Assembly: GCF_018139145.2 (NCBI RefSeq)
Contig: NC_059486.1
Coordinates: forward strand, 4,278,001-4,342,000
DNA from: Gymnogyps californianus
Taxonomy: Eukaryota; Chordata; Aves; Accipitriformes; Cathartidae
Reading direction: 5' to 3'
DNA: 64,000 nucleotides
Of the stretch, positions 15,101-26,885 are shown in pieces. Position numbers and translations under genes: made by a program. The notes below the pieces were generated by a model. The model was not told the DNA's origin and made no database searches. It worked only from the letters and a program-made list of their open reading frames with translations. The first letter of the stretch is position 1. Each line of letters opens with the position of its first letter.

Positions 15101-18100
15101 AATTTATATCAGATTACATCTCTTCTTAAAACGTGTTCCAACTATATTCCAAGGTGCTATGAGCATGGTTGCAGGTTGAGATTGTTAAAGTAGGTGAAAA
15201 GAAAGCAAAAAGCTACTTGACACTATAGGACAGAATATCACATGCAACTACTTCAAGGGAGGCACAAGGAATTCATGCCATGCTGCAGACTGCACCTTGG
15301 AGGCACCACTAGCACACCTAGTCTAGAAACACTGGTATACACCATAGTATGCAGAGCAACTCTGTGCAGGTGCAAGACTGCCCCACTCATGCTTTATACA
15401 CCTCCTGCTTTCTCCAGCGGAATAGGAGAGATCAAAATTCACCAGAAAGCAAAAATATTGTCATGTAAACCTGGATTTTAACATGACATTATCAGTTACA
15501 TTCAGAATTACTTGCAATGTTTCAGGAACTTAAAAGACATTAGAAATATTTAAGTCCTTATCTCCGAAGGGGTATTTCTGCAAACCAAAAAGAACCTACC
15601 AGTTTTTTCCATGTTTCTCCCTGTCTCTTGTCAGGTGTTGGAAAGACTGTGCGAACAAGCAGGCATGTCCAGGAGAGTGCCAGCAGAGCTGCAGATCCAC
15701 TGCTCTTACTGTTGTACAAATGGGAGAAGGAGGTAAATGTACAGCTCCCAGTATGTAACTTACACCTACTAGTCCATAACAGACTCATTTTTGCCCAAGT
15801 CAGAACACCACCTTATAAGCGCGGCAATTTTGTCACAGAAAAATACAGCTAAAGTCTTAGCATTTAAAGGAAATAATTACTCCTCATAAGCTATGTGTTC
15901 CAGCTCCTGTTTAACACTTAGCACTTCTGAGTGGCACAAACGAGGCTAAATCTTGCCTGCTGGGAATGAAAAGGCTTAGCAGAAGACCAACCATTTTTGG
16001 ATCTTCCCAGTGGCATTACAGAAATGAGAGTTAAATACTTTGCCAACTGAGAGTGCCCAAAAAGTGACTCAAGATTTCTTGTCTGCTGCTCATCTTTACT
16101 GTCAGAGTTTCCTAGCCTTAGATTGCCAAATCATTTCTCAGCTTACATTCCCTCCTGGCACACTACTCAGTTGTGGTTCCTGCCAACTCTCACCTCCTCC
16201 CTCCACTTCAGGTAACGGATCCCACCTCGCAGCTCCCTGAGGATCCTCACCCCATTCTGATCTCTACCTCAAAGTGAAAAAACGTAGAAAGTGTCCTTGC
16301 GCACAAGGCCAACCACTGTGACTGAAGGGTAAATATCCTGTCACTGCAAGCCTTTAAACCAAGATCAGCTATTTTTCTAAAAGCTACACTTGTATTCAGC
16401 GATGGAGGCATTGCAGGACAGCACTCTGTGGCCTGTATCAGCTGAACAATACCCTAAGTCACCTTTTGGAACCACTAGCGTTTCCAGAAGCTACCACAAT
16501 AGAAGAGCCACATGTTTCTCAGCTCAGCTTAAAATTTCATTATCTCCCTGTCCATAATAAGGTCTTGAATTCCACAGCTGAATGCCAGATGGGCGAGGAA
16601 ATCCCCTTCCTAATAATTTTGGAGACTGTTTCTTGATAAAAGAGTTTGTTCCTCATCTCTCCAGACTTGAAGGCAACATAGGCACAAAATGTGGTTATGG
16701 TTAACAAAGGCAAAACCATAACCCAGACCCAATCCACCAGCAGTAATACTACGATAGTCCTTCTGCTTTCCCAGAAGACATGAAAGAGCTAAGAGCGGAA
16801 CGTTTGAATGGTCATTAACAGCTTTGTCTCTAAATGTTTTTAACACCTCTGGCAAGCAGCAGCAGAATCATTCTGAACACAAAAGCAACTACCAGCAAGT
16901 CAGAACTGCCTCCACACAAAGCAACTCATCCAGCACCTGGGAACTCCAGCCTTGCCGCCGATCCCTGAAGACTGAAGTGACTGCAGAAGGTTTTTTGCTG
17001 TTGCATCTGGCTGGGATTCTGCGAGCTGCTGAAGCGCCAGCTGCAGGGCTCTGCGGGATGCTGCATCGCTAGAATGAAAAATACATCTCCATGAACGTTA
17101 TAAATCCTGCCAACATTACACATATTACTACACTTGCATCACACAAAGGATGCTGCTTTCTCATTTCAGCAGTTGAGCTAATTATTATTTTCTCCTTGCT
17201 GTTCCAAGAAGTGGAGAAGTTTCTGGCAGAAAGCTCCATTCCCTTCCTCAACTGACAGAAGTTATGTCAAGGCTCTCCGGCAGGTTGCAGAAGAAAACAT
17301 AGGTTCTGAACAGCTTCTCTACAACAGGCCACGATTTAATCCAATCTGAAGTGTCTAAAAGACATCTAAAAGACACCTTAGTCTTGCTTCACAAGGACAC
17401 GGGCATTCATTCTTGCAAACTGAACCACAGGATGAAAGTTTTAATTTCAAAATTAAAGGCGAAACACAAGGTAAGTGTTGTAAAACTTTTTAACATCAAA
17501 CCTAACTTGAGAGCCTAATTACTAGATGGCATCTTTCAGTGTCATACGCATCTATGTGACACTGCATGCTAACATTTCCAGACGCTCCATACCAGTTTAA
17601 CTAATAAATACATAAAAACTGATAGATTAAATAATACAGCCTTTCCACATCAATTTACTCACCGGTATCGATGCAGAGTAAGGCAGAAGAGTTTGCAAAG
17701 GCCTTTCACTGCACCCTCTGGAAGATCTGTAACAGAATGTATTTCAAAATATTTCTTCATAAATCAATGAGCTCTTAATCTTTAACACAAACGTGATTCA
17801 CTTTACAACTGAAATCAGTGAACTGCTCACATCTATGAAATCGCTTGCAAGGATCATAGTAAAAGTTCTCTCTTTTTATACATTTTTTAAAAATAATGGC
17901 AAAATTGGAACACATGCTATTCCACAGTTATCTTCAGAAAATGAGAGAAATAAAAAAGATTTTTAAAAATTTGCTTCAACTGTTTTAGTAAGACTATCTG
18001 AAATCTTCCATACTCTCCCTCTCTCTATATACATATATATATGTGTGTGTGTGTGCGTATATAAATACTCCATGAATCCTTAAAAAAAACAGGCTAAGAG

Positions 18101-21100
18101 TCAGAAGAGGAACAGGCAACTGATACACTAATGAAAAACTAACACACATGATGCCACAACTACTAACTGGGAAAAGCACACATGCTAGTAACAGGAGTTC
18201 TGTGCTACCTACAAAACCCATGCTTAGAATTAACGTGGTGAGAAAGCACAGACTGCAAATGCTGCCAGCCCCCTCCCTCAAAAAACTACCCCTCAAGGTT
18301 CACACAGCCTTTGAAACAAAATATTTTAACATTCTTCTGCACCCTGGTAACCAGAACAGTGCCCTAAATCTTTTACCTTTCCCAGAAATGCATTTTCCCA
18401 GCTCACTGAGGATCTCTCTCCGTTCCTTCACACTGGCTGTAGTTACTTTCACCGCAAACCGCTTCAGTGTATCAGAAATCTAAAACCACACACAGAGGAA
18501 AAAACATCAGACTGCCTTCGATATTAAGACACAGAACACAAAACCAGGGCAAGCAAAACGTGTCATCTGTTGCCACACAACCTCTTAGTGACCAAATGTG
18601 AGCATCCACGGTCTTATCTGCTGGGGAAAGGGTCACTGTACATCATACACGATGAAACTCAGAAACCTCCCCCTTCGGCTGAAGGATGACTGCTTTCTGT
18701 TCGTTAACCTGTGTCCCTGTCGTGGCACTCACGCTCTGTAAGATACACTGACCCCTCTAAAAGTAAGACAGAGTAAGAGGTAAGATCAATAGCCTACACT
18801 ACAGGACCTTTAAAAGCAAAAACAACAAAATGCACTTCAGGGATGCAAAGGTGCTTTTCAGTGTATGTTATCTCCTAAAGCCCACATGCCCCTGAAGTGG
18901 GACTTCCAACTGCAGGTGACGCAGGGCTGATTGTAACTGCCCGTCCTGAAAAACTGATCCGTGGTTTCAGGCTCTCAATAGTTGTGAAATTCTGTACTCA
19001 GGCCCAGCAAAAGAACAAACTGCTCGCATTTACTCTTTTCCAGAATTAACACGCACGTCGCAGGGATTTTGTAAACTGGACTCGCCAGATTACAAAAGGT
19101 TGCGCCTCGCTATCAAACTCCTTCCGTGCGCTATCAGTAGCGCCCAAGGTTACCCAAGCAAAATGAAAAATCACATCACACAACCGAGTGGGTTTTTTCA
19201 TGCCTGCGCTACTGTGTGCCTGGATCTGCCAGCGGGAAGGGACTGAGACCACTCACTGAGTTTCACTCCTGTAAATAGTTTGTTTCAGTTCTCAAATGGT
19301 ATCAAGACAGTGAGATACACTGTCTGGAAAGACTAGAAAGAAGTTTAAGTTCTCAGCAGTCTGCTCCTTGAACTACTGAAACCATTTCCATGAACATCCA
19401 AGTTTTGCAAGATATGCAAGATAAAAGACTTGGTGTGGGCTGAACAGGGCTCAGCCAGGTCTACGCTCACAGGTTTTCTGCATTTACATAAACCAAAACA
19501 CAGCTCTCCAGGAAAGGCTTTTAAAATTAATCTCTTAAACTGAGCAACTTTATATCTTCATCATCATCATCATCTTTAGGAAAGGCAGCAAATAAACATG
19601 CCTTTATCAAAACTGTTCCTTCCCTCTTCAGGCAAAGCTCCACCAGTTTTGCCACAACAAGTCTTTTTCTAAGCACAGCAAACCTGGCAACTGAGAAATG
19701 GCAATTACCTCCATCCTTCTCAAGAGCTGCTTTCAGTGAAGCTTTTTTGCTGACAGGCAGGAAGGGTAATCCCGCGCAGTGGCTACCTGGGATTTAGAGA
19801 GGCTGTCCACACCTCCCCAACCCTGTGACCATCTCACACCCTGAGCTCTCCTTAAAAACTGGCTGAAAGTGGGGCTGCGCCTCTGAACGCTAAGGTACAG
19901 GTCAACCTGCGGAGGACGACCAAGTCGTTACCACCTGAACTGACAGAACAAGCCGCCATTAAAGAGCTCATCTTCTTTCAGACCTTTCAATTACATGAGT
20001 TCATCATATGCAAACTCAAACCAAGCTGCACTTACTCATGGTGCTTAATCACAAGCAGGGAGATGTACAGACATGAAAAACACATTAAAATAATCCCAAC
20101 AGTCTAGAAATTAAAAATATAAATTATTTATAATACTGCAGGACTTCCAAAGCAGCTTAGTGACTTACACAAACAGCACAAACTATGACTCCCCAGTCTC
20201 CACGGAAGAGCTGCTGGGACAGGCTTCACCCATTTGCTTTTTCTTTTTCTTAGGATCTATATGTACACGCGTTACAAAGCTAGAACGCAAGCAACGCTGC
20301 TGCAAACAAACAGAGAACAAACGCAGTATTTGCACTAGTAAGGACCTGATCCTGAGAAGGCTGGGATTTGCCTTGGGAACAGCCCAACCTAACGCATCAA
20401 GCTGGAGAAAAAAGCCCATCGGGGCGTAACAGGCGATCCCAGGCAGCCCGGGCCCCCAGGAGCGGTTACACCCCGGCAGGCCCCGCTCAGCAACTCGGAG
20501 CGGGGACAACGCTCGGGCTCTCCCTTTCTGCAGCCGCGGACACGGCGGGGGCGGCCGCAGCCCCCGCTGAGGCGCTGCGGGCAGGGGGGAGCGCCGCTGG
20601 CCCGCCGAGCCTGGCGCAGGGCCGGCAGCCGCACACGAGACGCAGCCGGGAGGGACGCAGCTTGTGCCAGTCGTTTATCGGGAACTCACTTCGGGAACGG
20701 GTGGGACCCTGCCAGCGCGGCAGCCGGCAGCCGCCGTCCCTCGCTTCTCTCCGGGCCGCAGCCGCCCCCGGCAGCCGCTCAGGAAGCGGCGGCTGAGCCC
20801 GGGCTCCCCGGCCGCCTTCGCCCTGGAAAGAGGCCGGCAGCGGGGCGCCGCTTCCCTTGCCCCGCGGGCCGGGGCACGGCGTCGGTGCGGCCTCCCTGCG
20901 GGCGGCTCCAGCGGGCAGCGCCGGCGCGGCCTTCCCGCCCCGGGACGCGCCCGGACCGGCTGCCACGTCCCCGTCCGGCCGCGGGCGCCGGGCCGGGCCT
21001 CGCAGACGGGCCGAGGGAGCGCAGCGGAGCGGGAGCAGGCGCGGCCCCGGGCGAACCCCCCCCTCCCCGCCGCCGTCACCGGGCCGCGACCGCCGCGCCG

Positions 21101-21138
21101 CGGGCCCGTCCCGCACTCACCTGCGTGTCGGCCGCCAT
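1..21138 (-). CDS. GCN1: GCN1, GCN2 kinase co-activator, 5' part (26 exons, cut by window edge)
   Basis: GCN1 is a very large cytosolic HEAT-repeat protein that binds translating, especially collided, ribosomes and is needed to activate the eIF2-alpha kinase GCN2 in amino-acid starvation. Human GCN1 is about 2,670 residues. Here 26 minus-strand exons run from the ATG at 21138 to position 1 and join without a frame break into about 1,028 codons. The start MAADTQ and many blocks (for example TWHVRRQA, MSVLSGIGS, SLKTSTSAVRHAY, HPEC-free helical repeats) match vertebrate GCN1. All of it is N-terminal HEAT region plus one lysine/glutamate-rich helical stretch at residues about 781-855. The eEF3-like and GCN2-binding RWD-binding parts lie outside the window. 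Introns are GT-AG; the longest are intron 25 (181-3128) and intron 1 (18480-21120). Identification is very secure; exon edges come from splice sites plus phase. Confidence 0.97.
515..588 (+). mobile_element. CR1 LINE 3' terminal fragment
   Basis: The segment carries the CR1 3'-end signature GGTTGGACTTGATGATCTTA, then TCTTTTCGAACCTAAGTGA, ending in a short ATTCTATG-type octamer repeat, which is how CR1 elements terminate. Only the last 70-75 bp is recognisable, so this is a typical 5'-truncated copy. It lies antisense inside GCN1 intron 25. CR1 is the dominant LINE of birds and other sauropsids, which supports the organism assignment. Confidence 0.85.
1943..1955. repeat. G13 homopolymer in GCN1 intron 25
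   Basis: Uninterrupted run of 13 G on the plus strand (C in the GCN1 pre-mRNA). Confidence 0.95.
2531..2541. repeat. G11 homopolymer in GCN1 intron 25
   Basis: Uninterrupted G11 run, about 600 bp from another G-run in the same intron. Confidence 0.95.
3007..3023. repeat. A17 homopolymer
   Basis: Uninterrupted run of about 17 A, shortly 3' of GCN1 exon 25 in the sense of the gene. On the GCN1 strand it is a poly-U run. Confidence 0.95.
3129..3284 (-). CDS. GCN1: GCN1 exon 25
   Basis: Residues 917-968, GILVSHVTLRLMKPECEL, SWCQEELPTALNR and SRTGKGEP. Acceptor TTTCATACCAG; phase 1 in and out. Confidence 0.96.
3776..3974 (-). CDS. GCN1: GCN1 exon 24
   Basis: Residues 851-916, LDNELETALGLLDTV, PGLTQYIPGL and KSPL-like RSPLAAPRIKEPFLSL. 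Donor GTTAGT; ends phase 1. Confidence 0.96.
4171..4284 (-). CDS. GCN1: GCN1 exon 23 (charged helix, part 2)
   Basis: 38 codons, residues 813-850, EIKKKKGIKDEVQLTSKQ to IRKRLKE. Strongly charged, probably one long helix; it resembles the ribosome-facing EF3-type charged segment of yeast Gcn1. Phase 0 at both ends. Confidence 0.96.
5053..5146 (-). CDS. GCN1: GCN1 exon 22 (charged helix, part 1)
   Basis: Residues 781-812, from SAQQDSMKKANMKREN to IIELELKE. Begins the lysine/glutamate-rich helical insertion between HEAT repeats. Confidence 0.96.
5321..5499 (-). CDS. GCN1: GCN1 exon 21
   Basis: Residues 722-781, SSMNAVGSLSLLSP, RVLPQLISTIS and TREEFAIMKTPEGELYD. Phase 0 in, phase 2 out. Confidence 0.96.
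5841..5965 (-). CDS. GCN1: GCN1 exon 20
   Basis: Residues 680-721, VAVQPGLWPALLIKMKIDP to TPENQ. Phase 1 in, phase 0 out. Confidence 0.96.
6086..6275 (-). CDS. GCN1: GCN1 exon 19
   Basis: Residues 617-679, VLPHEVLVMESGEL, YIPPRVLHEALCVIS and LVSHHPSV. Ends phase 1 with GTAAGT. Confidence 0.96.
7209..7368 (-). CDS. GCN1: GCN1 exon 18
   Basis: Residues 563-616, QQYHRALVAVLLSRTWHVRR and LLSSLGGYKLAYGLLEEL; near-identical to human. Ends phase 0. Confidence 0.96.
7545..7620 (-). CDS. GCN1: GCN1 exon 17
   Basis: Residues 538-563, AMCTVLQLTERLLLDH to ESKV. Phase 1 in, phase 2 out, donor GTACGT. Confidence 0.94.
7621..9077 (-). other. GCN1: GCN1 intron 16
   Basis: AT-rich intron between exons 16 and 17. 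Nothing coding, repetitive or structured was recognised apart from a T-run near 8571-8582. Confidence 0.8.
9078..9170 (-). CDS. GCN1: GCN1 exon 16
   Basis: Residues 507-537, ESKLSGFWQLILDEKKQ to LQSASEE. Phase 1 in and out. Confidence 0.95.
9938..10090 (-). CDS. GCN1: GCN1 exon 15
   Basis: Residues 456-506, GDTLLQGMDLLPMLIQ and EKAASQSTQVPMVTEG. Phase 1 in and out, donor GTAAGG. Confidence 0.96.
10091..11666 (-). other. GCN1: GCN1 intron 14
   Basis: Intron between exons 14 and 15. It holds a T-rich ATT repeat (11262-11284) and an ancient interspersed-repeat-like segment downstream of it. Nothing else was recognised. Confidence 0.8.
11318..11470 (+). repeat. Possible ancient interspersed repeat fragment (L3/MIR-like tail)
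   Basis: The succession 'CAGTGTGCTGGATGCTATAT', then 'GGTCCCTGAGCTAG', then 'CTTGCAATTTAAG', then 'AAGACAAAAATAAAG' follows the order seen in degenerate L3/MIR-type repeats of amniotes (tumour-like 'ggtccctg...gagcttacaatct' tail). It is degenerate; family assignment is from memory and weak. Confidence 0.35.
11667..11840 (-). CDS. GCN1: GCN1 exon 14
   Basis: Residues 398-455, VHEGTLVHAVSVLAL, EVPKKLVEW and SLKTSTSAVRHAYLQ. Phase 1 in and out. Confidence 0.96.
12121..12219 (-). CDS. GCN1: GCN1 exon 13
   Basis: Residues 365-397, GIGSLSHHVVSG to IPFLQQE. Phase 1 in and out, donor GTGAGA. Confidence 0.95.
12637..12687 (-). CDS. GCN1: GCN1 exon 12
   Basis: 51 nt, residues 348-364, GSEGKLTVVAQKMSVLS; identical to human in this stretch. 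Phase 1 in and out. Confidence 0.95.
12917..13045 (-). CDS. GCN1: GCN1 exon 11
   Basis: Residues 305-347, HLKSNSVQLMDEAVVAL to GRHLFAILG. Phase 1 in and out, donor GTAAGT. Confidence 0.95.
13300..13374 (-). CDS. GCN1: GCN1 exon 10
   Basis: Residues 280-304, TISCLLVSVNLDLSQY onward. Phase 1 in and out, donor GTAAGT. Confidence 0.94.
13793..13901 (-). CDS. GCN1: GCN1 exon 9
   Basis: Residues 244-279, DSCSPLLRYMSHAEF and KSLLRSPENVIE. Ends phase 1 with a consensus GTGAGT donor. Confidence 0.95.
13988..14056 (-). CDS. GCN1: GCN1 exon 8
   Basis: 23 codons, residues 221-243, SALLDFYLKTILMSK onward. Phase 0 at both ends, GTGAGA donor. Confidence 0.95.
14565..14699 (-). CDS. GCN1: GCN1 exon 7
   Basis: 45 codons, residues 176-220, from NQDLVDEYLS to IIKRYK, including the conserved LEPNQSYAAMLGL block. 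Phase 0 at both ends. Confidence 0.95.
14782..14880 (-). CDS. GCN1: GCN1 exon 6
   Basis: 33 codons, residues 143-175, LEVQCLLLLEVLGG to NRLWKE. Good polypyrimidine acceptor (CTGTTTCTCTTGGCAG); phase 0 at both ends. Confidence 0.95.
15600..15708 (-). CDS. GCN1: GCN1 exon 5
   Basis: Residues 106-142, containing KSSGSAALLAL and WTCLLVRTVF. Ends in phase 0 with a GTAGGT donor. Confidence 0.95.
16937..17068 (-). CDS. GCN1: GCN1 exon 4
   Basis: Residues 62-106, RDAASRRAL to GGKAGVP. The acceptor is TCTAG. The donor GTGCTG is weak at positions +3 to +6, but it is the only site that keeps phase with exon 5. Confidence 0.9.
17663..17726 (-). CDS. GCN1: GCN1 exon 3
   Basis: Residues 41-62 (DLPEGAVKGLCKLF...), phase 1 in and phase 2 out, with a GTGAGT donor. 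Short exon conserved with human. Confidence 0.94.
18022..18064. repeat. AT/GT dinucleotide microsatellite
   Basis: Alternating TA then TG/GT tract with a short CTCT lead, in GCN1 intron 2. Confidence 0.9.
18377..18479 (-). CDS. GCN1: GCN1 exon 2
   Basis: Residues 7-40, starting ISDTLKRFAVKV and ending in phase 1. It is preceded by a TTTTAG acceptor and followed by GTAAAA. It follows the 2.6-kb intron 1. Confidence 0.95.
18480..21120 (-). other. GCN1: GCN1 intron 1
   Basis: First intron. Its gene-proximal 700 bp (20430-21120) is extremely CpG-rich and continues the promoter island. A short TCA trinucleotide repeat lies at 19557-19573. Long open frames on both strands in the GC-rich part are explained by the lack of AT-rich stop codons and are not called as genes. 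Confidence 0.85.
21121..21138 (-). CDS. GCN1: GCN1 exon 1, coding part (MAADTQ)
   Basis: Six codons, MAADTQ, then a strong GTGAGT donor. The ATG lies in a good Kozak context (GCGCC before, G after). The exon sits at the edge of a CpG-rich promoter. Residues 1-6, ends phase 0. Confidence 0.95.
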
Positions 21139-21154
21139 GGCGCCGCCTGCGACC

Positions 21155-21177
21155 CCGGAAGCGGTAGCGGCTTCCGG
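21155..21177. promoter_or_regulatory. GCN1: Paired inverted ETS sites upstream of GCN1 ATG
   Basis: CCGGAAG at 21155-21161 and its reverse complement CTTCCGG at 21171-21177, 16 bp centre to centre, 17-39 bp upstream of the GCN1 ATG. They match the GABP/ELK-class consensus. Confidence 0.6.
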
Positions 21178-21574
21178 TGCGGGCCGCGCGCGGAGCCGGC
21201 CGGGGCGGGCCCGTCTCCATGGCGACGGCGCCGCGGCCCGGCCTGCCCGGTTGCGGACCGCCGCCTCGCCCGGCCGGAGCGCGGGGAGCCCCGGCCCCTC
21301 CGCACGGCGGAACCGAGCCCCGAGCGCAGGGGAACCGGGAGGGGCAGGCGGTGGCTCCAGCGCCCAGACAAGCTGCAGGGCGAGGCCTCTGCTCAGCCCC
21401 GGCTGCAGCGGCCGCCCGGCACCCAGCGGGGAGGGCTGCGCGGCCAGGGGGTGCAGAGAGCAGCGGGCCCCGAGGAACAAGCTTTCCTCTGCAGCACACC
21501 GGAGCCCCTCGATTACACTTTTCCCAAGCCCCCGGTGATCTGGAGCTTACACCATCGATGCGGGCACACATGAA

Positions 21575-21643
21575 GGTGTAAAACAGCTTTTTATTTCTCC
21601 CATTGGACCAACTCAGACACCAACAGACAGACGGTGGCTGCTG
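21575..21643 (-). other. RPLP0: RPLP0 3' UTR
   Basis: Very short 3' UTR (about 70 nt), typical of ribosomal protein mRNAs. An AATAAA signal is at 21595-21590 on the minus strand. The cleavage position at about 21575 is inferred from usual spacing. Confidence 0.75.
21590..21595 (-). terminator. RPLP0: RPLP0 polyadenylation signal AATAAA
   Basis: Canonical AATAAA, about 50 nt after the stop codon; the only such hexamer close to the stop. Confidence 0.85.
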
Positions 21644-24704
<3,061 letters not shown>

Positions 24705-24959
24705 CGCGGCGGTGCTCCAAGGATCGCCCGGTGGGTTTAAAGACGAGCTGGGACCTGCCGGGGAGAAGCGTGGCTCAGGCGGGTCCGCACCCTTTCCCTT
24801 CCTTCCCCCGCCTCCTCCCCGCGGCTCCGCGCTCCCCGCTCGACAGTCCTGCCGCGGCCGCGGCCCAGGACCCCGGGCACGCTCCGGGTACGCTCCCACC
24901 GCGGCCCGGCCGCCCAGGCCCGCCCCGGGCCCACGGGAGCCGCCGCGCCGCGCACCCAC

Positions 24960-24986
24960 CTCCACGAGGGCTCCGGGAAAGAAAGG
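24960..24986 (-). other. RPLP0: RPLP0 exon 1, non-coding 5' UTR with TOP start
   Basis: A predicted start at about 24986 gives a transcript beginning CCTTTCTTTCCC, a 5' terminal oligopyrimidine tract as in nearly all ribosomal protein mRNAs. It lies about 25-30 nt downstream of a TATAAAA box. The exon ends at a GTGGGT donor. The precise start nucleotide is inferred. Confidence 0.75.
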
Positions 24987-25007
24987 CCGGAGGGCGGGTC
25001 CACCTCC

Positions 25008-25014
25008 TTTTATA
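25008..25014 (-). promoter_or_regulatory. RPLP0: RPLP0 TATA box (TATAAAA)
   Basis: TATAAAA on the minus strand, about 25-30 bp upstream of the TOP pyrimidine tract; spacing and sequence are ideal for a TATA box. Confidence 0.8.
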
Positions 25015-25027
25015 CCGCGGCTCATGC

Positions 25028-25071
25028 CCAATCGCAGCGAGCCGCGGAGCTACCTCAGCTCAACCTATTGG
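25028..25071 (-). promoter_or_regulatory. RPLP0: CCAAT-box pair of the RPLP0 promoter
   Basis: CCAAT elements in opposite orientations at 25028-25032 (plus strand) and 25067-25071 (minus strand), about 45 and 80 bp upstream of the predicted start, the usual range for NF-Y sites. Confidence 0.6.
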
Positions 25072-25391
25072 CTTCCCGCCGCGTGTCAATCAGGGCACAC
25101 CGCCGTTCTCATTGAGCAGCGCGCCTGTCACTTATAGGACCGGCGGCGGAAGGCGCGGGCGGCGCAGGAGGCCGCGCGGCGGCGGAAGGCGCGGCTCGCC
25201 CCCTGGCGGCCGGAGGAGCGCGCTGCGGCGCGGGGAGGGCTCGGCGGCCCCGGCGGGAAGAGAGGGCGAGCTTTCCTCCCAACACCCCCACCACAGCAGC
25301 CCCCGAAGGGTGACCCGCTTTGCTTCTGGTGTCTCACAAGCTTAAGGGCTAGAAACAATCACAACACAGACGTGAGAATAACGGTAAAAAT

Positions 25392-25397
25392 TTTATT
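25392..25397 (-). terminator. PXN: PXN polyadenylation signal AATAAA (predicted)
   Basis: TAATAAAATT on the minus strand; first canonical signal downstream of the PXN stop, and only about 390 bp before the RPLP0 start. Confidence 0.6.
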
Positions 25398-25999
25398 AGC
25401 GTTAACTGCAAGAATTTTAAATGGAAAAAAGAAAGCGGAGTTAGAAGTTTACAAGGGAGAAAAGATATCAAATAACTGTCGACCCAGCAGAGCATCCCCC
25501 AGCCCAGCCCAGACGTGGTGTGAAAGACCAGGGGTAGCACTTGGTCCGGGGGGGCTGCACACAGAGCTGAGGCCTTTAAAGACAACCCCCCCCCTGCCCA
25601 GGGGCAGCCTGCCGCAGCCACCCACCCCTCTCCTCTCCACCCCTGGGGACACACCATCGCACCATCCCCAGCCCTCGCACCCTGTCTCTCCCCACAGGCC
25701 ACCCTCCCAGGCCACTCACGCAGCACCATGGCTGTGCTACCCTAAAACTGCACTTGAAATCAAATAACAGGCGTTTTGGACATCCACAGTGGCAGCAGCC
25801 ACAAAAAGTCATTATTTGGCAGAGTAGCATCCATGTAGCATCCCAGCACACCAGAAACCAGATAAATCCAGGACATGCTCAACATCTTGCTCAGGAGGTT
25901 GTGTGTTTAACAATCTCCGTTAAGCACTAAAGACAGACGAGCCTTCGGCGCTGTGCCCCATCAGCACACCTGCACAGCACCCTGCACCCAGGGTTTTCC

Positions 26000-26150
26000 A
26001 CACGTGCCAGAAGCATCACTTACACAAGCCTCAACTATCAGCGAGGTAGGTTAAAGACTCCCCAGACAGGGAAACTGAGGCACACAATTACACAGTTTGC
26101 AGGTGTCACACAACAAGCGGTAGTGCCAGAAACATCTTCTTGCTCCTCTC
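26000..26150 (+). mobile_element. MIR SINE fragment in PXN 3' UTR
   Basis: In MIR order: 'CGTGCCAGAAGCA', 'TCAACTATCAGCGAGGTAGG', 'CAGGGAAACTGAGGCACACA' and 'GTCACACAACAAGCGGTAG'. The core GAAACTGAGGCAC and the later TCACACA block are diagnostic. Inserted antisense to PXN. Confidence 0.65.
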
Positions 26151-26714
26151 CAGCACTCCCGCCACAACAGCTTTTCGTCCTCTTAGTGGCACGGGAAGAA
26201 GTTGACCTTTGCAGCAAGATAAACACATGCAGCTTAGAAACGTCCATTTTAAGTCAAATCAATTTCAAAGATGAAAAGACAAATGCACAAGGTTTCTTGC
26301 CTCGCAAACTCTCCAAGAGCTGCGCTCAGCCCAGCTGACACAGCTTTAGCTCTAGTGCTTCCACAGCTCCCTTCAGTCTCACAACCACAAACCGAGGTTC
26401 ATTTGTACGGGGACACCAGTGAACAACAATTTCCGTGACCCAAGCAGGGCAGCGAAGCACCGCGGAAAGGTTACGTGGGACAGTAACCCACAGATGCCAG
26501 CCTAAGGTCAGGCTGGTTTCTGACACAGTTGCCCCCGGAACCCTAATGCACCCGCCAAGCTGAAAAGCGCAACCAGATGTCAGTATTGCTGTAGCACTCT
26601 GGAGACGTAATTCCAAACACCGTGCTCTGGGCTGCTTCAGCTGTTACCACAGAACGCTGTCAGGTATTTCAACGTAATATTCCACCTTCCATAGCACCCT
26701 CCAGCCAGAGACCT

Positions 26715-26885
26715 AAAAGTGCTTTAGCAAATGTGAACTAAGCCTCACAACAACCTCACAAATCCAGGCTAAACTGCCCCCATTTTACAGATGGGGAAAC
26801 TGAGGCACGGTAAGGTTTAGTGACTGGCCCAAAGTTACACAGCTAGTCAGGGACAGAGTCTGTCTCTCCCGATTTCTTCTCCTTA
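26715..26885 (+). mobile_element. MIR SINE, well preserved, in PXN 3' UTR
   Basis: Clear MIR body: 'AAGTGCTTTAGCAAATGTGA', 'CCTCACAACAACCTCACA', 'CCCATTTTACAGATGGGGAA', 'ACTGAGGCACGG', 'GGCCCAAAGTTACACAGCTA' and 'GTCAGGGACAGAGTC'. All conserved MIR blocks occur in the right order over about 170 bp. Same orientation as the copy about 700 bp away. Confidence 0.8.

Larger units (their letters stand above)
20430..21500. promoter_or_regulatory. GCN1: CpG island spanning the GCN1 promoter
   Basis: Very high G+C with dense CpG around the GCN1 initiator codon, extending into intron 1 and upstream towards the RPLP0 3' end. Two ETS-type CCGGAAG elements face each other at 21155-21161 and 21171-21177, just upstream of the ATG, as is common in TATA-less housekeeping promoters. 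No TATA box was seen. The exact transcription start is not determinable by eye. Confidence 0.8.

Noticed and set aside
19930..20010. Possible box C/D snoRNA in GCN1 intron 1 (ATGATGA near 20002-20008 on the minus strand)
   Set aside because: The box C match is good, but a proper box D (CTGA) at suitable distance with a closing terminal stem was not found.
20368..21581. Several long overlapping open frames (up to about 298 codons) on both strands around the GCN1 start
   Set aside because: They lie in an extreme CpG island where stop codons are rare; the Ala/Arg/Gly/Pro-only composition and presence in many frames at once show a composition artefact.
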